A DNA stretch of 64,000 nucleotides from NCBI RefSeq assembly GCF_030413635.1, contig NZ_CP129235.1, positions 558,001 to 622,000 on the forward strand. Direction: 5' to 3'. This DNA is from Planococcus shenhongbingii (GTDB lineage: Bacteria > Bacillota > Bacilli > Bacillales_A > Planococcaceae). Position numbers and translations under genes: made by a program. Below are positions 23,710-32,977 of the stretch, piece after piece. Under the pieces are notes generated by a model that saw only the letters and a list, made by a program, of their open reading frames with translations, ran no database searches and was not told the DNA's origin. How positions within the stretch are numbered: position 1 is the first letter of the stretch; the number at the start of each line of letters is the position of its first letter.

Positions 23710-25569
23710 ATGGGTTTATTAGATGAGCTAAAGACGAGAATATTGACGGCAGACGGAGCAATGGGAACGTTATTATATTCATACGGCATTGAATACTGCA
23801 ACGAGGAATTGAATTTGCAGCGGCCGGAAATCATCGAAAAGATCCATCAGGAATACATTCAGGCCGGCGCAGATATCATTCAGACCAATACGTATGGCGG
23901 CAATGCTTTGAAACTTGCGCGTTACGGGCTTGAGCATCAAGTGAAAGAAATCAACGAAGCGGCAATCCGCATCGCAAAACGGGCGGCCGCTCCGGGCGGG
24001 CAATTTGTCTTTGGAACAATCGGCGGCATCCGGGGCATCCGGAAAAGCGATGCGACTTTGCAGGAAATCATCACGATGGTGGACCAGCAAGCAGGCTATT
24101 TGCTGGCAGGAGACCCGGATGCCTTGCTGCTTGAGACATATTATGATTTTGAAGAACTGGCTGAAACCGTCATCCATCTACGGAAAGTGACCGATGTGCC
24201 GTTGATTGCCCAAGTGTCCATGCACGAGCCGGGTATCTTGCAAAACGGTCTGGCTTTGAATGACGCCTTGCACCAACTGGAAGAATTAGGCGCTGATATT
24301 GTCGGCGTTAATTGCCGGTTGGGGCCACACCATACGATTCAAGCGCTGGAAGAAGTGTCGTTGCCGAAAAAAGCTTTCCTTTCAGCTTATCCGAACGCCA
24401 GTTTATTGGATCTTGAAAATGGCCGGGTGGTTTATGAATCGGAAGCAGATTATTTCGGGCGCGCAGGTTTATTATTAAGAGAAGAAGGGGCGCGCTTGAT
24501 CGGCGGCTGTTGCGGCACGACGCCAAAACACATCGAAGCGCTGAAAAAACGCATCGGCAATTTAAAGCCGGTTACTGAAAAAGAAGTGGTGAAGAAAAAG
24601 CCAATCGTCATTCGGGAAGCGGAAGCACTTGAAGAAGCGCCGCTTCATGAAAAAGCAAAAACGGAGCGTACCATTATTGTGGAATTGGATACGCCGAAGC
24701 ATTTAGATATTACAAAGTTCATCGAAGGGTCAAAAGCGCTGAATGCAGCAGGAGTGGACGCAGTTACTATGGCCGACAATTCGCTTGCCTCTCCCAGGGT
24801 CAGCAATTTGGCGATGGGCGCCATTTTGAAACACCAGGAACAAATCCGTCCGCTAGCGCATATAACATGCCGTGACCGGAACTTGATCGGCTTGCAGTCG
24901 CATTTGATGGGGCTGGATGCCCTCGGAATCCATGATATCCTAGCAGTAACGGGAGATCCGACAAAAGTGGGGGATTTTCCTGGAGCGACCAGTGTTTATG
25001 ATGTATCGAGCCTGGAATTGATCCAGTTGATCAAAAAGCTGAATGAAGGCATTTCATTTTCCGGGAAACCGCTGCGCAAAAAAGCGAACTTCTCCGTCGC
25101 CGCTGCGTTCAACCCGAATGTCCGCGTTTTAGACCGGGCAGTGGCGCGTTTGGAGAAGAAAATTGAAAGCGGCGCGGATTATTTCATTTCGCAGCCGGTT
25201 TATACGAAAGAGAAAATCATTGAAATTTATGAAGCGACCAAGCATCTGGATACGCCGATTTTCCTCGGAGTAATGCCTTTGACCAGCATCCGCAGTGCCG
25301 AATTCCTGCATAATGAAGTGCCGGGCATCAAATTGTCGGAAGATGCGCTCGAGCGGATGCGCGCTTGCGGCGATGATAAAGACCGTGCCAGCGCAGAAGG
25401 CATCCAAATCGCAAAAGAACTGATTGATACAGCAGCGGAATTATTCAATGGCATTTACTTGATTACGCCATTTTTCCGCTATGATATGTCTTTGGAATTG
25501 ATCGATTATATCCGCCAACTTGATATACAGAAAGAGAGCGATCGCAGCCATGTCCAAACAGCTAATTGA
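23710..25569 (+). CDS. yitJ: Bifunctional homocysteine S-methyltransferase / methylenetetrahydrofolate reductase
   Basis: A 619-residue two-domain enzyme. Residues 1-300 are a zinc-dependent homocysteine methyltransferase (ADGAMGTLLYSYG; cysteine ligands in GVNCRLG and GGCCGT at 265-270). Residues about 330-619 are an FAD-dependent MetF-type reductase (IIVELDTPKHLDITKF, AHITCRDRN, ILAVTGDP, FISQPVYT). It produces 5-methyl-THF and can methylate homocysteine. Length is close to B. subtilis YitJ. The start at 23710 follows AGGAGG. S-box controlled; metH starts inside its 3' end. Confidence 0.95.
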   Translation: MGLLDELKTRILTADGAMGTLLYSYGIEYCNEELNLQRPEIIEKIHQEYIQAGADIIQTNTYGGNALKLARYGLEHQVKEINEAAIRIAKRAAAPGGQFVFGTIGGIRGIRKSDATLQEIITMVDQQAGYLLAGDPDALLLETYYDFEELAETVIHLRKVTDVPLIAQVSMHEPGILQNGLALNDALHQLEELGADIVGVNCRLGPHHTIQALEEVSLPKKAFLSAYPNASLLDLENGRVVYESEADYFGRAGLLLREEGARLIGGCCGTTPKHIEALKKRIGNLKPVTEKEVVKKKPIVIREAEALEEAPLHEKAKTERTIIVELDTPKHLDITKFIEGSKALNAAGVDAVTMADNSLASPRVSNLAMGAILKHQEQIRPLAHITCRDRNLIGLQSHLMGLDALGIHDILAVTGDPTKVGDFPGATSVYDVSSLELIQLIKKLNEGISFSGKPLRKKANFSVAAAFNPNVRVLDRAVARLEKKIESGADYFISQPVYTKEKIIEIYEATKHLDTPIFLGVMPLTSIRSAEFLHNEVPGIKLSEDALERMRACGDDKDRASAEGIQIAKELIDTAAELFNGIYLITPFFRYDMSLELIDYIRQLDIQKESDRSHVQTAN

Positions 25570-28500
25570 ACAACTTGAAAAAAGAATTTTAATTATTGAC
25601 GGAGCTATGGGGACGATGATTCAGAATGCTGATTTGTCAGCAGAAGATTTCGGCGGAGAGCAGCTTGACGGCTGCAACGAGTATTTGAATATCGTTCGTC
25701 CGAATGTGATTGAAAGCGTCCACCATGCTTATTTGGAGGCGGGCGCTGATATTATCTGTACGAACACCTTTGGCGGCACATCGATCGTGCTGGATGAATA
25801 CGATCTCGGCAGACAGGCAGCGGAAATCAACCGCCGGGCGGTGGAAATTGCGAAACGCAGCACAGCCGCTTTTTCAACGCTGGAATGGCCGCGTTTTGTG
25901 GCAGGTGCAATCGGCCCGACGACAAAAACCTTATCCGTGACGGGCGGCGTAACATTTGATGAAATGCTGGATAATTTCTATGTGCAAGCGACAGCGCTCG
26001 TCGAAGGCGGCGCAGATTTGATTTTACTGGAAACGAGCCAGGATATGCTGAATGTCAAAGCAGCAACGATTGGCATCAAGAAAGCGTTTGAAGAAACCGG
26101 CATCGAGCTGCCGATCATGGTGTCCGGAACCATCGAGCCGATGGGAACGACGCTTGCGGGGCAGAGCATTGAAGCGTTCTATATTTCAATTGAACACGTC
26201 AAGCCGCTGTCAGTCGGCTTGAACTGCGCGACGGGTCCTGAGTTTATGACGGATCATATCCGTTCTTTAGCTGAGCTTTCGGATGGCTATGTCAGCTGTT
26301 ATCCGAACGCCGGGCTGCCGGATGAAGAAGGCCATTACCACGAGACGCCCGAATCTTTGTCGAAAAAACTGCGCGGATTTGCCGAGAAAGGCTGGCTCAA
26401 TGTAGTCGGCGGCTGTTGCGGAACGACACCGGCCCATATTAAAGCCGTCAGGGAAGCGATGGAAGGGTTAGCACCGAGAAAGCCGGAAGCAGCCGGACAT
26501 GGCCATGTGATTTCTGGCATCGAGCCGCTGCAATACGATGAATCGATGCGCCCGCTGTTTATCGGGGAGCGAACGAATGTCATCGGTTCCCGTAAATTCA
26601 AGCGGCTGATTATCGATGGCCGATTTGAAGAAGCTTCTGAAATTGCCCGGGCACAAGTGAAGAACGGAGCGCATGTCATCGATATTTGTTTGGCAAACCC
26701 GGACCGCGATGAGCTCGAAGACATGACCAACTTTATGAAGGAAGTTGTCAAAAAAGTGAAAGTTCCGCTTGTTATTGATTCCACGGATGAAGCCGTCATT
26801 GAAGCAGCGTTGAAATTTTCCCAAGGGAAAGCCATCATCAATTCGATCAATCTGGAAGACGGAGAAGAACGGTTTGACGCGGTTATGCCGCTCGTGAAGA
26901 AATACGGCGCGGCCGTTGTGGTTGGGACAATCGACGAACCGGGCATGGCTGTCACGCGCGAACGGAAGCTTGAAGTTGCTGAACGATCGTATGATTTATT
27001 GGTCAATAAATGGGGGCTTGCGCCGGAAGACATCATTTTCGATCCGCTCGTATTTCCGGTCGGGACTGGCGATCAGCAATACATCGGTTCCGCGGTGGAG
27101 ACCATTGAAGGAATCCGCCTGATCAAGCAGAAATTTCCGCGCTGTCTGACAGTTCTAGGCATCAGCAACGTATCATTCGGCTTGCCGCCAGTCGGCCGTG
27201 AAGTGCTGAATGCGGTGTATTTATACCACTGCACGCAGGCAGGGCTTGACTATGCCATCGTCAATACGGAAAAACTGGAGCGCTACGCTTCAATTCCGCA
27301 AAAAGAAATTGAAATGGCGAACGAGTTGCTGTTTACGACGACTGATAAGACCTTAGCCGACTTTACGGATTTTTACCGCGATAAGAAAAAGGAAAAAACC
27401 GAAGACGATATTCCAAAAACGGTTCCTGAACGGCTTGCCTATTATATTCTGGAAGGCACGAAAGAAGGGCTGATTCCGGATTTGGAAAAAGCGCTCGACC
27501 TGTATGATACGCCGCTTGATGTCATTAACGGTCCGCTGATGGAAGGCATGGCTGAAGTGGGCCGCCTGTTCAATGATAACCAGCTGATTGTGGCGGAAGT
27601 GCTGCAAAGCGCCGGCGTGATGAAAGCGGCGGTTTCTTTCCTGGAAGGGTTTATGGAGAAAAAAGAAGACGATTCCGGCAAAGGCAAAATTGTTCTGGCA
27701 ACAGTTAAAGGTGATGTCCATGATATCGGCAAAAATCTGGTGGATATCATTCTCAGCAATAATGGCTATAAAGTCATCGATGTCGGCATCAAAGTGACGC
27801 CAGCGACGTTGATCGAAGTGATCCGCAAAGAAAAGCCGGATATGATCGGCTTATCCGGGCTTCTCGTCAAATCGGCAAAACAGATGGTCATCACAGCCCA
27901 GGACTTCAAGGAAGCAGGCATTGATGTGCCGATTCTGGTCGGAGGCGCGGCATTGTCGCGGCGCTTTACCGAAACCAAAATCGCCGCGGAATATGACGGT
28001 CCGGTCATTTACGCAAAAGATGCGATGCAAGGCTTGGACCTTGCCAACCGCCTGCAAAGCGGAGCCGGTAAAGCGGTGCTGCTGGAAGAACTCGATGCGC
28101 AGCAGGAAAAACGCAAAGTGTCGGAAGCGGCAAGAGAATCAAAACAGGCATTGGCGGTAGCAGTCCGTCCGGTCAAGACAGTCCGGGAAGATGTGCCGGT
28201 CTACAAGCCGAACGATTTGCGCCGGCATGTGCTGAAGGATTATTCAGTGGCGCATCTGTATCCGTACGTCAATATGCGAACATTGATCGGCCACCATCTC
28301 GGCTTGAAAGGCTTCAGTGAAAAATCGCTTGCACAAGGCGACCAGCGGGCAGTGGAACTGCATGAACTGGCGACCGGATTCTTGCAAGCCGGATTGTTAA
28401 AGCCATCCGGCATGTATCAGTTTTTCCCGGCACAAAGTGATGGCGACGACGTCATTATTTATAGCCCGGCGGATGCCAAGACTGAAATTGAACGCTTTAC

Positions 28501-28984
28501 CTTCCCGCGCCAGTCAGCTGAGCCGTTTCTATGCCTCGCGGATTATTTAAAATCCGTCGACAGCGGCGAAATGGATTATGTCGCGTTTATGCAAGTGACG
28601 GCAGGGCACGGCGTACGTGATGAAGCGGCTCGTTTGAAAGAAACCGGAAAATTTCTTGAAAGCCATGCGCTGCAAGCGACAGCGCTGGAACTGGCAGAAG
28701 GTTTTGCAGAGCGCATCCATCAGGAAATCCGCGATCAATGGGGCTTCCCCGATGCCACCGACTTTTCGATGCGGGATCGTTTCGCAGCGAAATATCAAGG
28801 GCAGCGTTTCTCATTCGGCTACCCGGCCTGTCCGAACCTGGAAGACCAAGCGAAATTATTCGGCTTGATCAAGCCGGAAGACATCGGTGTCCAGTTGACG
28901 GAAGAATACATGATGGACCCCGAAGCTTCCGTGTCGGCTATGGTTTTTGCCCATCCGGATGCACGGTATTTCGTAGTGGATTAA
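25550..28984 (+). CDS. metH: Cobalamin-dependent methionine synthase
   Basis: A 1144-residue full-length MetH. Domains in order: homocysteine-binding (1-310; IDGAMGTMIQ, zinc cysteines in GGCCGT at 287-292), pterin-binding (about 335-620; IGERTNVIGSRKF), B12 cap and B12-binding (about 640-870; DVHDIGKNLV with the axial ligand H724) and the C-terminal AdoMet reactivation domain (about 900-1144; GYPACPNLEDQ near 1090). It transfers the methyl of 5-methyl-THF to homocysteine via B12. The start overlaps yitJ by 20 bp, so supply of methyl-THF by YitJ and its use are translated together. It requires B12. Confidence 0.97.
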   Translation: MSKQLIEQLEKRILIIDGAMGTMIQNADLSAEDFGGEQLDGCNEYLNIVRPNVIESVHHAYLEAGADIICTNTFGGTSIVLDEYDLGRQAAEINRRAVEIAKRSTAAFSTLEWPRFVAGAIGPTTKTLSVTGGVTFDEMLDNFYVQATALVEGGADLILLETSQDMLNVKAATIGIKKAFEETGIELPIMVSGTIEPMGTTLAGQSIEAFYISIEHVKPLSVGLNCATGPEFMTDHIRSLAELSDGYVSCYPNAGLPDEEGHYHETPESLSKKLRGFAEKGWLNVVGGCCGTTPAHIKAVREAMEGLAPRKPEAAGHGHVISGIEPLQYDESMRPLFIGERTNVIGSRKFKRLIIDGRFEEASEIARAQVKNGAHVIDICLANPDRDELEDMTNFMKEVVKKVKVPLVIDSTDEAVIEAALKFSQGKAIINSINLEDGEERFDAVMPLVKKYGAAVVVGTIDEPGMAVTRERKLEVAERSYDLLVNKWGLAPEDIIFDPLVFPVGTGDQQYIGSAVETIEGIRLIKQKFPRCLTVLGISNVSFGLPPVGREVLNAVYLYHCTQAGLDYAIVNTEKLERYASIPQKEIEMANELLFTTTDKTLADFTDFYRDKKKEKTEDDIPKTVPERLAYYILEGTKEGLIPDLEKALDLYDTPLDVINGPLMEGMAEVGRLFNDNQLIVAEVLQSAGVMKAAVSFLEGFMEKKEDDSGKGKIVLATVKGDVHDIGKNLVDIILSNNGYKVIDVGIKVTPATLIEVIRKEKPDMIGLSGLLVKSAKQMVITAQDFKEAGIDVPILVGGAALSRRFTETKIAAEYDGPVIYAKDAMQGLDLANRLQSGAGKAVLLEELDAQQEKRKVSEAARESKQALAVAVRPVKTVREDVPVYKPNDLRRHVLKDYSVAHLYPYVNMRTLIGHHLGLKGFSEKSLAQGDQRAVELHELATGFLQAGLLKPSGMYQFFPAQSDGDDVIIYSPADAKTEIERFTFPRQSAEPFLCLADYLKSVDSGEMDYVAFMQVTAGHGVRDEAARLKETGKFLESHALQATALELAEGFAERIHQEIRDQWGFPDATDFSMRDRFAAKYQGQRFSFGYPACPNLEDQAKLFGLIKPEDIGVQLTEEYMMDPEASVSAMVFAHPDARYFVVD

Positions 28985-28999
28985 TAGAGAGATGGAAAA

Positions 29000-29045
29000 G
29001 AGGATGGCTTGTCCGCTGGATTGCGGATGAGCCATCCTTTTATGG
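29000..29045 (+). terminator. Terminator of yitJ-metH
   Basis: AGGATGGCTTGTCCGC / GCGGATGAGCCATCCT stem and T-rich tail. Beyond it, 29046-29289 holds two copies of TTGGGCATAAA 22 bp apart and no gene. Confidence 0.85.
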
Positions 29046-29289
29046 TTTTTTTGTGCCAGTTGGGCATAAACAAGTTGTACTTGGGCATAAAAGTAAAATT
29101 CAAGACGTTTATTGCGGCACTCGTTCGCTTTCCAATACTATGTTCCATTCGTCTGCTAATGCAGGGAGTGGGCCAGAACTTGTCGAAGTGAACGAGTAAG
29201 AGGGGAAAGAGCCAAGTGAACAAGCCTTGTTGCAAAGCGAGCCTCGCTGAGAGGGCCCGACCTATAATTTTGAAAGGCAGTGAAGTGAA

Positions 29290-30291
29290 ATGGAAGTGGA
29301 ACAACGCTTATTCGGCTATAAGGAAGGGCGTCAGGTGACCTTGTACACCTTGAAGAACGCCAATGGTTTTGAAGTATCATGCATGGATTGGGGCTGCATC
29401 ATTACGAAGATAATCGCACCTGATCAAAGGGGGAACTTGGAGAATGTAGTGCTGGGTTTTGACACATTGGAGGAATATGGAGACAATCCACATTTTTTAG
29501 GAGCGGTGGCCGGACGCTTTGCCGGAAGAATCAAAGGCGGTACATTTACACTTGAAGGCCAGGACTACAAACTTGCTGCTAATGCCAACGGCCATCATTT
29601 GCACGGCGGCAATAAAGGCTTCAGCCATAAATTATGGAAGTCGGAGATGATGCAAAATGAAAGTGAAGCCGCAATCGAGTTTTCTTATTGGAGCCCGGAC
29701 GGGGAAGAAGGCTATCCTGGGAACCTTGAACTGAAAGTTACATACAGGATTCGTGATGAGGCCAATGATGTGATCATTTCTTATTCTGCCGTTTCTGATA
29801 AAACGACTTTATTGAACGTGACCAATCACAGTTATTTTAATTTGAGTGGAGATTTGAAACAGGGTATTTTCAATCATGAACTGACAATAAACAGCAATAA
29901 ATTCCTTGAGTTGGATACAGAAAAAATTCCAACAGGTAGATACTTGCCGGTCGACGACTCGGTATTTGATTTCCGAGGTGGCAGGAAGCTGCAAGACGGC
30001 ATTGATCCGCAAAGTCCACTGGCAGGCGGTGGGTATGACCATCCGTTTCTATTGGACAGCAGCCAGCAAAGAGAGATTATGCTGGTGGACAAAGAAAGTG
30101 GGCGCCAACTTGTTGTCGAAACGACAGAACCGGCCGTTGTCCTTTATACAGGAAACCGCTTGGGGCTTTGCCTCGAAACGCAAGGATTGCCGGATTCAAT
30201 CCATCACCCGCATTTCCCTTCAGCGATATTGAAGAAAGGGGAGCGGTTTAGCAGCGAAACCCGGTATTCATTTGGAGTCATCGACAGGTAA
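29290..30291 (+). CDS. galM: Aldose 1-epimerase
   Basis: A 333-residue cytoplasmic mutarotase of the GalM family, interconverting alpha and beta aldoses. Family landmarks: WGCIITKIIAPD near the start, AGRFAGRIKGGTF, the substrate-binding histidines in NGHHLHGG and NVTNHSYFNL, and the catalytic glutamate region near FAGFLCLETQ-like LGLCLETQGLPDS at about 297-309. Length is normal. The ribosome binding site is weak (GAAAGGCAGTG). Monocistronic, not adjacent to gal genes. Confidence 0.9.
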   Translation: MEVEQRLFGYKEGRQVTLYTLKNANGFEVSCMDWGCIITKIIAPDQRGNLENVVLGFDTLEEYGDNPHFLGAVAGRFAGRIKGGTFTLEGQDYKLAANANGHHLHGGNKGFSHKLWKSEMMQNESEAAIEFSYWSPDGEEGYPGNLELKVTYRIRDEANDVIISYSAVSDKTTLLNVTNHSYFNLSGDLKQGIFNHELTINSNKFLELDTEKIPTGRYLPVDDSVFDFRGGRKLQDGIDPQSPLAGGGYDHPFLLDSSQQREIMLVDKESGRQLVVETTEPAVVLYTGNRLGLCLETQGLPDSIHHPHFPSAILKKGERFSSETRYSFGVIDR

Positions 30292-30419
30292 AAGTGCCGA
30301 CTTTGGCAGTGGGACTCATTTGAAACTGAGTTCATCCATTGACCCTAAACGAATCGCTCCTGAAGCAAGCCTACATCATGATAAACTACAATCAACTAGA
30401 AAAAAGAGGCGGGAGTCAA

Positions 30420-31400
30420 ATGATTGCGTTAAACATTTTGGATTATTCACCGATTGATGAAGGCGGAACGGCTCGTGAAGCATTGCTCCAGACAACTGAA
30501 CTGGCAAAGTTTGCAGAACAGCTGGGCTATAAGCGGTTTTGGGTTTCGGAACACCATAAAGTGATGTCAGTTGCAGGGAGTTCGCCGGAAATGCTGATGA
30601 TGCATTTGGCAGCTTCAACGAATTCAATCCGGATTGGCTCGGGGGGCGTCATGCTGCCTCATTACAGCGCCTATAAAGTCGCTGAGAATTTTCGCGTGCT
30701 TGAAGCGCTCCATCCAAACCGGATCGATCTGGGAATCGGGCGTTCGCGCAGCTATCTTAAAGTTAATCAGGCATTGAACGGCAATAAGCGCATTCCATAT
30801 GATCAGCAAATAGAAGACTTGCAGCAATACCTGACGGATGCGAATGAATTGATTGCCACACCGGTTGTTGAAACGGCGCCCGAAATGTGGATGCTCGGGA
30901 CTGGTGGCAGCAGTGCAGAACTCGCTGCAGCAAAAGGAACGGCTTATGCCTATGCCCATTTTGCGCGGCCGGCAATGTCAGGCGTAGAAGTAGTGGATAC
31001 ATACCGCAAGAGATTTCAGCCGTCGAAACTGCTTGGAAAACCAAAAGTGATCATTGCCGTATTTGCCGTCGTTGCGGAAACGGCAGAACAAGCGGAAGAA
31101 ATTGCGAAAGCTTTTGACTTGTGGCTATTATTTGTGGAATCGGATATATCGCCGCCGTATTACCCATCAATTGAAACGGCGGCAGCCCGAGGCTTCAGTG
31201 CGGCCGAGCAGGAAAAAGTAGCGAAAAACCGCAAGCGGATGATTATTGGGGACGCTGAAACCGTGAAGGCGGAAATTGAACGCATTGCAGAATTATACGG
31301 TGCCGATGAAGTGACAATCATCCCAAATGTATCAGGAGCAAAAAACCGGATGAAGGGAATTGAATTGCTGGCAGAGGCTTTTGGATACACCGTTAAATGA
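30420..31400 (+). CDS. LLM-class flavin-dependent oxidoreductase
   Basis: A 326-residue luciferase-like monooxygenase (TIM barrel, F420-independent group, like B. subtilis YceB/YvbT). Landmarks: LNILDYSPIDEG, TELAKFAEQLGYKRFWVSEHH, IRIGSGGVMLPHYSAYKVAENFRVLEALHPNRIDLGIGR (given here by parts: GSGGVMLPHYS and DLGIGRSR), WMLGTGGSSAELAA, and a C-terminal helix. I start at ATG 30420 after GGCGGGAG; longer frames have no site. Substrate unknown; expected to use reduced FMN and O2. Confidence 0.88.
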   Translation: MIALNILDYSPIDEGGTAREALLQTTELAKFAEQLGYKRFWVSEHHKVMSVAGSSPEMLMMHLAASTNSIRIGSGGVMLPHYSAYKVAENFRVLEALHPNRIDLGIGRSRSYLKVNQALNGNKRIPYDQQIEDLQQYLTDANELIATPVVETAPEMWMLGTGGSSAELAAAKGTAYAYAHFARPAMSGVEVVDTYRKRFQPSKLLGKPKVIIAVFAVVAETAEQAEEIAKAFDLWLLFVESDISPPYYPSIETAAARGFSAAEQEKVAKNRKRMIIGDAETVKAEIERIAELYGADEVTIIPNVSGAKNRMKGIELLAEAFGYTVK

Positions 31401-31454
31401 AACCATTTCATTATTCCTTCGTATAATAAATTAAATCGATAAGGGGGATGGCCG

Positions 31455-31577
31455 GTGAAGAAAAAAGAGAAGAAGGACCGCTGGTGGATCTGGGATGTGT
31501 TCGAGTTTTTTATCGATATGTTGGATATTCTTTTGTATATTCCGCGGTACGTCATTCGTCTGGTGCGGGAGCTATAA
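31455..31577 (+). CDS. Small conserved-looking protein, 40 residues
   Basis: GTG start after AAGGGGGATG, 54 bp past the oxidoreductase stop, ending at TAA immediately before a strong terminator. The peptide begins with a lysine-rich segment (KKKEKKDRWWIW) and continues as an amphipathic/hydrophobic helix (FFIDMLDILLYIPRYVIR). It could sit at the membrane surface. I do not recognise a family; the RBS, spacing and terminator make translation likely. Confidence 0.6.
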   Translation: MKKKEKKDRWWIWDVFEFFIDMLDILLYIPRYVIRLVREL

Positions 31578-31586
31578 GAAGTTGGA

Positions 31587-31627
31587 AAAAGCGTTCAAAG
31601 CGGGTTGCCGCTTTGAACGCTTTTTTA
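31587..31627 (+). terminator. Rho-independent terminator
   Basis: AAAGCGTTCAAAGCGG / CCGCTTTGAACGCTTT perfect stem followed by TTTTTT. Confidence 0.92.
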
Positions 31628-32109
31628 TTTTCCAAAACATGATTTTCGCAGAAAAAATTAAAGCGAAAAGAGATAAAGTGAAGCAAATTTAATTAGTATT
31701 TCAACATAAAGCAATTAGTTTCGACCTATTAAATTGCTTGCAAATATAAATTTGGTTCTCGGAAAATGATCAATAAATTATTGTTTTTTCAATATAAGAT
31801 TTGATTTAAAAAACTGTCATTTGGTGCTTGAGAGATCAAAAGGCAGCTTTCTTCTTTGCGACACTGAATAGGAAGATGGAAAAATCAGGTCATTCATACG
31901 GACCAGGAGTTATTAAGGGAAAACACTATACCCGATTGAATGCGGTGCATGAAGCAACCGGGTTTTTACTGGTTCAAGAAAAAATAAAATACAAATTTAC
32001 GTCTTTAAAAAAATTCTAGACTCGTTCTCTTAATAAAAAGCAACTTAATTTTAAAATAACAAAATTGACTTAAAAGTTAAGAATATTATAAAAATTTAGA
32101 AAGTTGATA
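31628..32109. other. AT-rich intergenic stretch
   Basis: About 480 bp of AT-rich sequence without a gene I can support. A 63-codon frame at 31828 begins with TTG without a ribosome binding site. It probably acts only as the upstream region of the ABC operon. Confidence 0.5.
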
Positions 32110-32138
32110 TTGACAAGGTTATGCTCCTTATATACTAT
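32110..32138 (+). promoter_or_regulatory. Promoter of the acyl/branched-chain ABC operon
   Basis: TTGACA (32110-32115), 17 bp, TACTAT (32133-32138), 50 bp before the first ATG. Confidence 0.65.
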
Positions 32139-32141
32139 ACA

Positions 32142-32155
32142 AGGAAGCGCTTACA
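32142..32155. promoter_or_regulatory. cre-like site over the transcription start
   Basis: AGGAAGCGCTTACA keeps the AAGCGCTTAC core with two mismatches to the cre consensus at the 5' end. Its position just after the -10 would block initiation when CcpA binds. Confidence 0.6.
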
Positions 32156-32188
32156 GTATTATTTTGCGATGAAACGAGGGAAATCGTA

Positions 32189-32959
32189 ATGGGAAAAATT
32201 CTGGAGATAGAAGGATTGCATTTACAGTTTGGTGGAGTAAAAGCATTAGATAATGTCAGTTACCACATTGAAGAAGGAGAAATTTTCTCGCTTATTGGAC
32301 CTAACGGAGCTGGAAAAACCAGTATGCTTAACTGCATTAGCGGACTTTATCAGCCAACTGAAGGATCGATCCTTTTTAAAGGACAGGAATTGACCAGCCT
32401 AAAACCATACAAACGGACATCCCTTGGAATAGCCCGTGCTTTCCAAAATATTGCCTTATTTGCCCATATGTCAGTCCTCGACAATATCAAATTAGGCCGG
32501 CATGCCTTAATGGATTCAGGATTATTCAGCGGTGGATTATATGTTGGAAAAGCTTCAAAGGAAGAAATTGTTCATCGGGAAAAAGTGGAGGAAGTGATCG
32601 AGTTTTTAGAGCTTCAGGATATTCGGAATGTACCGGTAGGGAAATTGCCTTACGGATTGCAAAAACGAGTTGAAGTAGGAAGAGCACTCGCTCTCGAGCC
32701 CGAACTTATTCTTCTCGATGAACCGATGGCTGGGATGAACAGTTCCGAAAAAGACATGATGGCGCGCATGATTCTCGATATGCATGAACTAAAAGGCATG
32801 ACGGTTGTGCTGATCGAACATGATTTAGGGGTAGTCATGAATTTGTCCCATCATATTGCCGTATTGGATTTTGGGAAGCAGATTGGTTTTGGGACGCCAG
32901 AAGAAATTCAAAAAAATCCAGCGGTCATAAAAGCCTATATCGGAGAAGAAGCCATTTAG
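32189..32959 (+). CDS. Branched-chain-type ABC transporter ATPase (LivG-like)
   Basis: A 256-residue ATPase of the LivG class. Walker A GPNGAGKT at 37-44, the LivG-type signature LPYGLQKRVEVGRAL, Walker B LILLDEPMAGM, and H-loop in VLIEHDLGVVM. First gene of a six-gene operon (livG-like, acyl-CoA synthetase, livH-like, livM-like, livK-like, livF-like). Energises the membrane pair at 34860-36810 together with the LivF-like ATPase. Confidence 0.9.
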   Translation: MGKILEIEGLHLQFGGVKALDNVSYHIEEGEIFSLIGPNGAGKTSMLNCISGLYQPTEGSILFKGQELTSLKPYKRTSLGIARAFQNIALFAHMSVLDNIKLGRHALMDSGLFSGGLYVGKASKEEIVHREKVEEVIEFLELQDIRNVPVGKLPYGLQKRVEVGRALALEPELILLDEPMAGMNSSEKDMMARMILDMHELKGMTVVLIEHDLGVVMNLSHHIAVLDFGKQIGFGTPEEIQKNPAVIKAYIGEEAI

Positions 32960-32977
32960 GAAGGAGGCAGTTGTGAA

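Noticed and set aside
26335..27036. 233-codon antisense frame inside metH
   Set aside because: Shadow frame rich in Ser from the complement of metH codons; metH itself is fully supported by domains.
31828..32019. 63-codon frame upstream of the ABC operon
   Set aside because: Starts at TTG without a ribosome binding site in AT-rich DNA; no recognisable protein features.
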